From Chromera velia (taxonomy: Eukaryota; Sar; Chromeraceae): a DNA stretch of 30,279 bases. The position numbers were made by a program, and so were the translations under genes. The notes beneath the pieces were generated by a model, which was not told where the DNA came from, did not search any database, and was given only the letters and a program-made list of their open reading frames with translations. Location: assembly GCA_018398765.1 (NCBI GenBank), contig JAHBMJ010002097.1, positions 144,795-175,073 on the forward strand. The letters run 5' to 3'. Positions 10,181-20,553 of the stretch are shown here, piece by piece (the stretch's first letter is position 1; every line of letters begins with the position of its first letter).

Positions 10181-13113
10181 ATGATCGGAAAGGCTTTCAC
10201 AGCCCTGTTGGCCTCTACTTCTATTGGCCTTGCCCATGGTCAGAACGGAGGGAGCGCCTTCTCGATTGGAGACATGAAAGAGGTCCCGTGCGGCTTGAAC
10301 AAACACGCAGGAGCCTGCTACCTTGGTACAGGAACTGGTTGGTCTCCTCACCTCGTGATCAACCTTTCTCTCTTGTGCCTCTCCCCCTCAATCACTCTTG
10401 CATTGACACTTAAGCCTCTTTCCTTACACTGAAATGCCCAACAAGACAGCAGGGGTGCTGTACCAGCCTGAATCTTCTGTGCCGTCCTCAAGTGTTGCCA
10501 TGTGTTGTTCAGGAACATCGACTTGTGTTGCACACCTCCCATCTATCCATTACCTCTCTACTGTACTGGATGATCAATGCCCTTTCCCCCTTCCTGACTC
10601 CTATTACCTCTCTACTGAACTGGATGATCAATGCCCTTTCCCCCTTCCTGACTCCCATTACCTCTCTACTGTACTGGATGATCAATGCCCATTCCTCCTT
10701 CCTGACTCCTATTACCTCTCTACTGCAGGGTCCCTGACCAGCAGAACGACCCTCACTGTCGACAAGCTCCCCTCCCCCCTGCCGGAGATCTTCACAAAAG
10801 AGTCCGCACACGTAACCAAGGGAGCCCCTCTGACCGAGCCCTTCACCTTCACCCTCAGCAAGATCGCCACTCCCGTCAACCCGCCCCTGTGCGAGAAGAA
10901 TGCCCCTGAGGGATGTGAGCGCTACGTGGAGGAACATGGAACCACTCTCTTCGCCTCCAACAACGTCACCACATGCGCGATCCTCTCTGTGCCTGAGAAC
11001 TTCGCGGGTGTATGCTCCACCCCCACCTACGTGGACGGCCAGCAGACGATCATGAAGGTCGCTGGCTCTGTCGGCGTTGATGGGGAGCACGCCGTCCTGG
11101 TTACAGTCGAGTCCAAGGCCAAGAGCTTCAAGATTCCCCCCGACTACATTGCCATCGCTAAGCTCGAAATGCTCAGCAGAGTGGAGAAGCAGCAGGAGAA
11201 AAATGAGAAGAAGTCCACTGCCCCTGTGTCTCAGTACGGAGGGTCCCCCTTTGCCATCAGAGACATGAAGCAGGTCCCGTGCGGTCTGGACAAACACGAC
11301 GGAGTCTGCTATATGGCCACCGGCACCGGTAAGTCAAGAGCGTCACAGTGGGAGTCTTCTCTTTCGGTTCCAACACACATGGCGAACCGCTAGTGTCGCG
11401 CAGGCATACATGCGCTTCACCTTGATAAACCAGCTCTATCCGAACACTGTTTATTTTTCCCTACGTGTTCTGTTATACCTTTTTTCTCTTCCTCCACCCA
11501 TCTGTATTCTCCTTCCTGACTGACTGCCTGCATTTCCGTCTGCCTGCAGGTTCCATGACCGAGAGGACAACTCTGACCGTCGACCAGCTGCCCTCCCCCC
11601 TTCCTAAGACCTTCACCGGCGACACCGTCTACTTCGGGGGCGCCCCTCTGACCGAGCCCTTCACCTTCACTCTCAACAAGATCGGCTCTCCCATCAACCC
11701 CCCCCTGTGCGACGAGAACGCCCCCGAGGGATGCCATCAGTTTGTGGAGGAACACGGCCTCACCCTCTTCTCCTCCAACAGAGACCTCTACTGCACGCTC
11801 GTCTCCGTGCCTTCCTACTTCGCTGCAGTGTGCTTAACACCGGCGTACGTCAGCGGCAGGCAGGTTGTCATGAAGCTCTCTGGCTCTGCGGCTGCTGATG
11901 CCTCTGGTGAGTACGCTGTGTTGGTCACTCTGGAGTCGAGAGCGAAGGACTATAAGATCCCCTCCGAGTACCTCGCAATCGCCAAGCTGGAGATGATGAG
12001 CAGAATGCAGAAGGAGGCGGAGAAGAAAGAGGAAGCCGCTGCCCGTCTCTCTCAGTACGGAGGGTCCCCTTTCGTCATCGGAGGCATGAAGCAGGTCCCC
12101 TGTGGAATCGACAGACACAACGGAGCGTGCTTCCTGGCTACCGGCACCGGTAAGCAGCCTTCGTCCTCCTACCTTCACACACTGAACTTCTTTCCAACTG
12201 CTTCATGATTGGCTTCTCTTCCTCCCGCCTCTTATTTTCTCAGACGTGCATCTCGCTACTTGAGTCTCCTCCTGGCCTCCTGCTTGCATGTCTACCCTGC
12301 CCCATGCTCGCTGATGTCGCATATGTTGAAGGGCTTTCCTTTCCGCACTCCCACAAAAGGCTAGCCAGCGCTTGTATGCTGAATCATCTCTGGTGCGTCG
12401 CCTGTTTTTGATAACCTCTTCACTGAACTCCTCACTTCATGCGATGATGTTACCTTCCTGACTGACTGCCTGCCCGTCTGCCTGCAGGTTCCATGACCGA
12501 GAGGACCACACTCACCGTCGATCAACTCCCCTCCCCCCTTCCTGAGACCTTCACCGGCGACACCGTCTACTTCGGGGGCGCCCCTCTGACCGAGCCCTTC
12601 ACCTTCACTCTCAACAAGATCGGCTCTCCCATCAACCCCCCCCTGTGCGACGAGAACGCCCCCGAGGGATGCCATCAGTTTGTGGAGGAACACGGCCTCA
12701 CCCTCTTCTCCTCCAACAGAGACCTCTACTGCACGCTCGTCTCCGTGCCTTCTTACTTCGCTGCAGTGTGCTCAACACCGGCGTACGTCAGCGGCAGGCA
12801 GGTTGTCATGAAGCTCTCTGGCTCTGCGGCTGCTGATGCCTCTGGTGAGTACGCTGTGTTGGTCACTCTGGAGTCGAGAGCGAAGAGCTTCACCATTCCG
12901 TCCGAATACATCGCCCTGGCACGTGAGGAGGTTTACAAGAGGCTGCAGAAGGGAGAGGAGCCCACCGTTTTCTCTCTTGTTGAGGCAGGGAGCACACAAG
13001 TTGACATTGCAACAGCACATGAGGAGGACAAAGAGTTTCAGTGTCGGTCTGTGGAGTCTGTTTGGTCGGCTTCCGACGATTCTCCTTGCGGTGGTGTGCG
13101 GGTGGGCCAGTAA
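10181..13113 (+). CDS. Secreted protein made of three tandem six-cysteine modules (unknown family)
   Basis: Four exons: 10181-10337, 10729-11328, 11550-12149, 12488-13113 (stop TAA). All introns are GT-AG in phase 1, giving 660 residues. The start is the first ATG before a typical signal peptide (MIGKAFTALLASTSIGLAHG). The mature part has three modules of about 200 residues. Each opens with a short segment containing PCG..H.G.CY and TGTG, followed after the intron by T-RTTLTVD-LPSPLP, PLTEPFTFTL-KI, PPLC, EGC, then C and VC, and ends in a charged helix-like stretch. Six cysteines per module suggest three disulfides. The two middle exons are exactly 200 codons each, so the protein grew by exon duplication. 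The last module ends in an unrelated Cys-containing tail. I do not recognise the domain; an extracellular structural, adhesive or binding role is only inferred from the secretion signal and cysteine pattern. Confidence 0.88.
10338..10728 (+). repeat. Intron 1 with a 54-bp minisatellite next to the 3' splice site
   Basis: About three tandem copies of a 54-bp unit (core CTGGATGATCAATGCCC, then a pyrimidine-rich stretch, then TTACCTCTCTACTG) fill about 10550-10725. The last unit ends in CTACTGCAG, the real acceptor of exon 2; in earlier units the same position reads CTACTGTACTGG or CTACTGAACTGG. The reading frame that continues into exon 2 stays open through the array, since 54 is divisible by three. 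Confidence 0.85.
12150..12487 (+). other. Intron 3 of the six-cysteine repeat gene
   Basis: Phase-1 intron of 338 bp, donor ACCG|GTAAGC. The last 35-40 bases (CTTCCTGACTGACTGCCTG...GTCTGCCTGCAG) match the end of intron 2 (11329-11549), so the tandem duplication included the end of the upstream intron. Confidence 0.85.
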
Positions 13114-14120
13114 AGCGAAAAAGTTAAACTCTTTTGAGGCGCTCTGTTTGAAAAGAAGAAATTGGCTGGACGTTTTTTTGTCTGTCCCATCTGTGTTCAA
13201 ATGAAGACTTGACTTAGTGAGCAACTAGATGGAATTCTGAGTGGAGTGAAAGGAACCGACAGCGTGATCCTGCTTGACTTTCGTCGAAGAGAGCTGCTGA
13301 GTGTGCTGGTACACGCGTGAGTGAGTGGATGGCGATGTCGTGTGTGCCCTGCTTTCAATTGCTTGTTTGCCTGCCTGCTTTCTTCTCTGTGCATGCAATC
13401 GAAGGAAGATAAGGAAGTCGCATGCAGATCGTTGCTGACTGAATGCGAGAACCTATCATTCAATGATTCACTGTTCGTGGTTTGCTTGAAGTGCTTGTCT
13501 GCTGCTGCTAGCTGCTGTTTTTTCGTCTCTGCGTTGCGTTGTTGCCGTCTGCTGCAACGCGCGTTGACTGCTTGACTCCTTCCGTTGAAAGGAGTTTGCT
13601 TGATGGAAACTTATTTGAGCCAGCCCTTCTCCCCCTTCGTGTGTGAGTGGGTGGATACCGCCGCAACGACGGGGAAGGGGAGCAGACGTTCGGTCAAGAA
13701 TATCTCTGGCCGGATGGATGTCTCGCTGCTGCATAGATCGATGGATGGATGGATGAACAATGACTCGACAGTGCTGTGTTTTGTCATTTAGTCATGCATA
13801 CACTGCGGTGACTGTTTGAGTGAGGGGATGAGGGGGGGGAATGAGGCCAAAGTCCGGCCTCATGGGAGGAAGTGTAGAAGTGTTCAAGATGGAAAGAAGA
13901 AAGGAAGAACGCCACCATGCAGAGATGAGGGTTTGTCGTTTCCTTACGCGAAGTGACCGCCCTGCTCTTGGTTGATCGCGATGGATCCCGATGATCGATG
14001 GTGAGATTTGAGTGAGTGAGTGAGTGAATGAGTAGGTGCATACAATCAAGTGCTTCATGCTGGGTGTGAGGCTGTGAGAGGTTGTTTCCCTCTCTGTTGT
14101 CCTGCTGTCGATCTGACTGA
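13114..14120 (+). other. Gene-free stretch, probably including the 3' UTR of the six-cysteine gene
   Basis: No ORF here shows a recognisable protein or splice-supported structure. It contains short tetranucleotide runs (GATG near 13740, GAGT near 14012-14032) and a TGCATGCA site at 13390. The polyadenylation site cannot be placed. Confidence 0.5.
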
Positions 14121-14353
14121 GTGAGACTTACCGACGAGTACTGGGTCCATGCAAATGGATTATGTTACGTTTTAAATGTGGTCAGAGCGCGCATGGTAAA
14201 AAACGCACAGGCATCCGCTCCAAGCGGTACCTCGGTTTTTGGACCTGCATGGGCATCTGGTGGCATTGTGAATGACCTTAATCCTTTTTCATCAAAATCA
14301 CGAAAAAAGAATAGCCCCCCGGGAGCTTAGTGCTCCAACTGGGGTTAGGCATC
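14121..14353. other. Unassigned fragment next to a (CTAA)n run
   Basis: A short open stretch (14121-14330) of balanced base composition ends close to a (CTAA)5 run at about 14354-14379, where an AT-rich island starts. A microsatellite tail next to a short decayed ORF is seen at 3' ends of some non-LTR retroelements, but I see no diagnostic protein motif. Confidence 0.25.
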
Positions 14354-15130
14354 CTCTAACTAACTAACTAACTAACTAGCCATGCAACATACACGTATAT
14401 ATGTAAGTTAAAAAATAGTTCAAGTTAAACTTTAACTTTCTTTTACTTTAATTGTTATGTATACTACTTTTCTACGTACTTTTTTGACTCCGTCACTCTG
14501 TATGATGATGATGGACCGTATCTAGCTTGGAATGCATGAATCAATCTAATACTTACTGAATATAAATTTAAAATTTTTACCAGAATTTTGATAAGACATC
14601 GGTCATCTATACATTCAAAAGTTTTGTATAAATTAACTAGAAGTAGTCTAGAACTGAAATCAATTGCATAGTTAGTAAGTGAGTCAGACTGTTTCTAAAT
14701 CTAGCTCTAAATATTAATTATAGTTTTTTACAATCTAGTTTACAATCTCTATCTTACTATAAAAATATACAAAAAAAAATGTACTAAAAATTGATATTGA
14801 TATCAGTTTTTGATACTATATACTTAAATTGATCAAAACAATTCTAGATATAATTTTAAAAGTATTTTTAAAAATTGTGGCTTAATTGATATCGATCAAT
14901 TTTTACACTTTTCTTTTTTTTTACTACAAAGGGGTAGAAGCATAAACTGATCTTCTGTGATTTTTATTTTTTTTTTTTCTCTGGATCTTGCATCTCTACC
15001 GCCGTCTTATAATTTTTTAAAAAACTCAGTAAAACAATGACTCAGTTATGACTGACAGCTAGCTACATCCAACCAGCCAGCTTGAAATATACACTTCGAA
15101 TTGTGGATGTTTATCTGAGAATACAAAAAT
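14354..15130. other. AT-rich island without genes
   Basis: Composition switches sharply from about 50% GC to strongly AT-rich, with many TA steps, T and A runs and no long ORF on either strand. It begins with the CTAA run and ends near 15130. Likely the remnant of a decayed repeat; no terminal repeats were identified. Confidence 0.6.
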
Positions 15131-16955
15131 AACAGCACAGAAGGAGAAAGCGAGTCAGAATTGGAAGAAGACAATACAGAGACAAGAGGAACAGGGAAGC
15201 ACGTCAAGAAAGCTCTCACATGGCTTTTCTGTCAAGCAAACCTTCGACCAGCCTCACCGGTCAGGCTTTCTTTCGACTCGGCCCCATTGCCCGAAGGTTC
15301 GTTCATACACAAGAAATTAAAAGGCGGCACCACAAATGTGCCACATGCAGACAATTCACCAGCACGGCTCATCGATCTGACACCTCACACCAAGAGGTGA
15401 GAGAAACAATTTGATGCGATTTTGTACCGAAAAAAAAAGAAAGGGGAGCAAAAAAGTTTCATGCATAGGTGCATGTGTGTCTGATTGACCAACGTTCCTG
15501 TGCCCTGAGGAGAGAAGACACCCATTCTCATCCTTCTCAACTGCCCTTACAAATTGTCTTCGCCCAAGCATCCGACCCCCTATGGGATGGACAGAGTACA
15601 ACGTCGACCCAGCTAGCTCGGTTGAAGGAGAGAATAAAATAAAAGAAAAATGCACGCCGCATGCATGCCCTCAACGAATGGAAAAATGACCCCGGGACAG
15701 GTCCACCCACTCGACTCACACTCCTTGCAGGGGTTGGCAACCGAATCGATAGATCTACGCACGGCAGATGCATGCATGTGCACGCTCGCTTGGCACTGCA
15801 CGACGATGGTGACACGGCATGATGCAGGTGCACCGATCGAGGTCTCATACGCAACAACGCAATTTATTTGTGGATACAAAAAAAGACATCAGTGTCCAGA
15901 AAGAGAGAAAGATTTGAAGACCTTGACACAGGGAAACAAAATAAGTGAAACCAGAATACAAATTCGTGAATTCACAAAAAAAGGCAGCAGCCAAGACTCT
16001 TGCACGAGAGTCCGAAGACACTCGCTCGATCGATCACTTTGCCCCTCCCTGACACAAGGACAGGACCGGCTGCGCTTTCACGCTAATGAATTCGCACACG
16101 CACACACACACTCAGAGAAAGAGAAAGACAAAGAAACAGACAGCAAGCAAGGAAGGAAGGAAGGAAGAGAACGAAAAAAAGACCCTGTCTGCGGAGGTCA
16201 ACTTGAATTTAAGTAATGAAAAGAGAACACAGCTTCACAGGGTGGAATCAAAAGAAGCCGACGAAAAACGAATCAAAGTGAAACATGAGAGCACGCACGC
16301 AGCTTTCCTCTTTCGCCCCTTTCCTTCTCTTTCTGGGTGAGGACCAATTTCATCACGGGGAGGTGAGCAAGAGGCATGCAGGTTCAGACCGAAAAACAGT
16401 CCTTGACTGACCGATCAGGAAGGCAGGCTGTTTGCACGCTGACTGGCTGACTGGCCGTGTTTAAATTTGAATTAATTGTTCATTTCTTTCCCTGTACCCA
16501 ACAAACACTTTTCTGAATTCGAGCCCTCTACTTTGTGGGGTTGTGCACACATCTTTCTAAACTTGCATGCGTCAGCTGGAGAAGCTGCATGCAGTCATTT
16601 ATTTTCATGAACACACGCACTCACTCACTGACGGACTGACTGACTCACTCACTCACTCACTCACGCACGCACGCACGCACGGGGCTCCTCAATCACCCAT
16701 TGCCCAAAACTCTGCAGGTACCAGCACAAAATTGTGGTTGTTGCAGAAAAGAATCTGCTCTGCACTCAAAGCACCGCGTCATCTTGAGGCATGCAAGACA
16801 ATTAGCTCTTTCTTGTCTTTTTTTCGATTGCTCCGCTGTTCTCCCGTTGAGATAGGAGGATGAAGAGAGGGAGAGAGAGAGGAAAAGAGAAGAGACGACA
16901 AAGAGAGGAAGAGGGAGAGACGGGAAAAGATGCATGCAGAGAGAGTCAAAGAGAC
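15131..16955. other. Gene-free stretch with microsatellites
   Basis: Open frames here (for example 15650-16216 plus) have low-complexity content and no family signature. Features are an AAGG run near 16148-16163, ACTC/ACGC runs at about 16617-16680, and TGCATGCA at 15769, 16586 and 16931. It may include the 3' UTR of the CobW gene. Confidence 0.5.
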
Positions 16956-18162
16956 TCAACCAGGACAAGCCCCACACTCCTCATCTCTGCAGCCCTCCAG
17001 GCAGTGCTCCTCCTCCTTCTTCCTCTGTTTCTGCTTCTTCCGCTTTGATTTCACCAACCCAAACCCCCCACTGTCACCCGCAGCAATGCAACCACTGCTA
17101 GCAGTGGTGGGGGAAGAGGCAGAGGACCCCTCATGGCGGTGACTGTGTCCAGAATGATCATGACAATGCTCATGATCATGCTCGTGCCCCTCCTCTCCTC
17201 CACAGCCCCCTCCCCACAGGTCTGCGAAGGGATCCTCAAGCTCCCCCCACCTCTCCGGTCCCTTTTCAAATTCCTCGTCAGTCAACAGTGCTGCCTCTAC
17301 TGCTGCCCTCACAGCTGAGTGGTCCATGTCCTGACCGATGAACACCACCTCTTGCTGACGGTCCCCGTAGAGTTCATGCCAGAGGCCCATTCTCACGATG
17401 TCTCTTTCGAGGCCTTCTGGCCAGTCCTCTTTCTGAATGGAGGCCCACCAAGGGTCTCCGGGCACGAGGGAGAATTGGGTTCCTGCAAGGGCAAGCACTG
17501 CCTGGTCTTTGTGCTGAGTGGCAAGCCATGCTATGCCTTTCGCACGCACACAGTGGCGCAGGGGGTCTGTCTCTGTATGGGGTTGATCATACGGGAGTTG
17601 CATCTGGTCTGCGAGACGTCGGAGTCTCATTGGATGGAACGGCCTGAGGGCCCGGAATGTGAAGGACGAAATTCCGTACTCCACACTCTCGGGCAGGTGC
17701 TCCCCCACCCTTGCCTCCTGGAGCCACTGGGGGTGCTCTGCTGCTTTGTTGAGGCTGAAGCGGTTGGTGCCTAGGATCAGGGAGGGGTCTATGACGCTGT
17801 TGGTAGACTCTAGGATGAGGGCTGTGGGGTTCACTTTCGCAATGGTGGCCTTGAGTCGGCCTTTTTGGTCCTCTGTGACAAGGTCGGACTTGTTGAGGAT
17901 GATCACGTTGGCAAACTCGACCTGGAGGGTCAAAGAGAGGGGGGGGGAAGGGCAAGTAGGGATTGGTGGAGAAAAATGACGTACAAAACACAGCCGTGTG
18001 TGTTCGATAGGGAGAAAGCAGACTAAATTAGAGAGGATGGAGGGCGTGTCTTCCCTGGAAATGGGTCTCGGCCTCTTGTCCTCATGCAGAGAAAGAAGCA
18101 ACCAGGGACAAAAACGACCAAGGTGAAAAGGGGACTTGTCTCTCTGTGCAGAAGACACACGC

Positions 18163-18193
<31 letters not shown>

Positions 18194-20553
18194 GAGGCAC
18201 ACACACACACACACAAACACATACACAGAGGAGGGAGGAGAAGAGAGAGAGAGAGGGGGGGCAGAGATCGCGAGAAAATCCGCAAAGAATAATCGCACCC
18301 AAAAAGCACTCACTGAAGAGAAAGAGAAACCCAACACGCGTACAGACCTACCTGATCGAAGAGCAGATGCGAGACCGTCCTTTCGTCCTCTGCCGCTGCC
18401 TCCCACCCCCTGTCCTGCAGCTTCTCCACGCTATTCATCTCTCTAAAGAACGATGCACTGTCAACGACTGTGACCAGAGTGTCGAGTCTGGCGATAGAGC
18501 TCAGAGAGACCCCTTCAGAGTCCTCAAATGTGAACGTTTCTGCGACCTGCAGAGGCTCAGAGATGCCTGAGGACTCCACAATGACGTAGTCAAACTTCCT
18601 CTCCCTGGCAAGATCGGCCAGGGAGCTCAGGAGGTCCTCTCTGAGGGTGCAGCAGATACAGCCATTGGTCAATTCGACCATTTTCTCCTCTGCCTGCAAA
18701 AGCGAGTCCCCCCCCTGACGCACGAGGGTCGCGTCAACGTTCACATCGGCCATATCGTTCACTATCACTGCAACTCGCAGTCCTGTTTTGTTCTGCAGGA
18801 CGTGCTTTAACAACGTTGTCTTCCCTGCACCCAGAAATCCGGACAGAACAGTCACAGGCAACAGAGGGGGGGGTTCTTTGGATGATGTGGATGAGGTCTG
18901 TTGAGCGAGGGCGCTCTTGACGGCTGCGAGGGGGTCTGCTGTTTTCTTTTCTGCACCCGTCTCTGCTGCTCTGTCTGCTGTTGTGTTGTGATCGCAGAGC
19001 GGAAGAGCAAACCCAGCCCCCCCGCTCATAAGTGACTGGGTCCATTCCTGACCAAACACCCCACCCCACTTGTGTTCCACCACACACCCCATGTGCCCAT
19101 TAGACAGGGCAAGCGCCATCGTACACAGCGCTGCGGTCTCCCTCTGGTTGTGCTGGAGTGCCCTCACTGCCCTAGGCCACGTGTACCAATCGTACAGATC
19201 CTCCTCGTCCTCCATGTCTGCGTCCTCTAGGGGACCCTCGGGGGGGGGGGCTGCACTCTCTAGAGCATACAGAAGGGTACGGGCACCCGAGTGACGGTAC
19301 AGACAGACGGGGGGGATGTCGAGAACGACCGTTTCCTCCGGCACCACATCGCATAGTTCTGCAATGGCGCGTTGGGCTGCTGCTTGGGGCGTTTCTTCTT
19401 CTGTTGGAATGACGGAGGGTATCCTCATCCCCTCCCACTCCCTCACAAAACGGTCAAGAGACCGCACCAACACACACCGGTTGCCTCGAACCAACACGGC
19501 ACCCACAGCGTTGTGGGTGCCGAGCGGATCTCTCCCACCTGTCCCATTCACGTCCGGCACACCCGCAGCAGCATCTGCCCCAGCTCCCCCTCCTTGGTTT
19601 GGTTCAAACACGTCGACTTCAGACAGTCTGACGTTCCTCTGTTTGGTCAGGGGACTCAACTCTACTGAGGCCTCGGCCACCCACAGAGATCTTCCGTTGG
19701 CGTCATAGAGGTCTTCTGGGTCACAGACCTTCAGGGAGGGCACTGAGGAGACTTCAGCGTCGTTCCCTCCCTCCCCGCGGCCCTCCTCTGAGAAGTGACC
19801 GTGAAGGGTGTGAGCGATCAGAGGGAGGGGGTCTGATTCTAGGGCGGGTGGAGGGGAGGCGGGGTGACGCAGAACGGAAACACCAGACGGAAAGGCGTGA
19901 CGAATGACGGCTTCTCTTCTCTCAAAAGACTTCTTGTCAGTGAACAGAAGATCGACTTTAAGTTTCTCTGTGAGAGAGGAGGAGGAGGGGGGGAGGTTGC
20001 GGAGTTGGGTGTTGATAAAGGAGGGGGGGAGGCGGGGTGAGACCATGACCAGACGGTCAACGGCCCCCTCAGAGAGGCCTTTCGAGTCTCTGCTGACGAG
20101 GAGGAGCTTCACAGCCAGCTGGCATACACCTCCTACCGCAATCAGGGTTGTTTTTTCGAGATGGAATCCGTGAAGCAGTCTGGCTACCTGTTTGCCCAGA
20201 GCTTTGGTGAGACCCTCAGAGGTCTCTCCCTCAGCATCAAAGAGGCACTCTGCTTCCTTCTTTGTCTCTGTCAGGGGGGATGTGTCAATCACCAACAGGG
20301 GGGGTTTCTCTGATTCTCTTTCGTTCTCCGACCACTCTGAGGAGAGCAGGCAGGATTGAGCAAGAGCGGAGAGACGGGATAGACTGAAGGGGCCGTTCTC
20401 GAGGGACCACAGGAGCACACGCATGCCCGGTACCCCCCCCTGGGAAGTGAGACGGTCGGCCTTCAGAGGACCGAATCCGCCGTGGAAGACAAAACTGTGG
20501 GGAGTCTGCCACTCACTCTTCTCCTTCTCTGAAATGCGGGCTTTTCGGGCCAT
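16956..20553 (-). CDS. CobW/G3E-family GTPase (metallochaperone type) with hydrolase-like and Nudix-like N-terminal extension
   Basis: Two exons, 20553-18352 and 17921-16956 (stop TGA), joined in phase 0 across a GT-AG intron; 1055 residues. The G3E GTPase core starts near 565: Walker A GFLGAGKTT at 572-580, the family CxCC metal-binding motif GCICC at 631-635, VIVESSGISEP at 657-667 (Walker B region), and guanine-specificity NKSD at 744-747. A CobW C-terminal domain follows, then a His-rich stretch with many HxH pairs and a Lys- and Cys-rich end. COG0523 proteins of this type use GTP to deliver zinc or cobalt to client enzymes. The first 560 residues are unusual: about 85-255 resembles an alpha/beta-hydrolase fold without an obvious catalytic serine elbow (GGVCQ at the expected place), and about 348-405 resembles a Nudix domain with a degraded Nudix box (EEETPQAAAQRAIAELCD). 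No targeting peptide is evident, so a cytosolic location is likely. Confidence 0.94.
17922..18351 (-). repeat. Single intron of the CobW gene, with (CA)n microsatellites
   Basis: Phase-0 GT-AG intron of 430 bp. CA runs interrupted by AGAGG lie at about 18155-18228, so the transcript carries (UG)n. The intron falls inside the GTPase domain, just before the strand leading to NKSD. Confidence 0.9.

Noticed and set aside
10509..11297. Minus-strand frame of 262 codons opposite the six-cysteine gene
   Set aside because: Antisense shadow of the repeat exon and minisatellite; the plus-strand reading has a signal peptide, conserved cysteines and exact exon repeats.
14354..14379. (CTAA)n run as a telomere-like repeat
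   Set aside because: Only about five 4-base units and internal to the contig; it does not match the usual TTTAGGG or TTAGGG telomere units.
15650..16216. 188-codon plus-strand frame
   Set aside because: Low-complexity charged content, no domain, no splice or context support.
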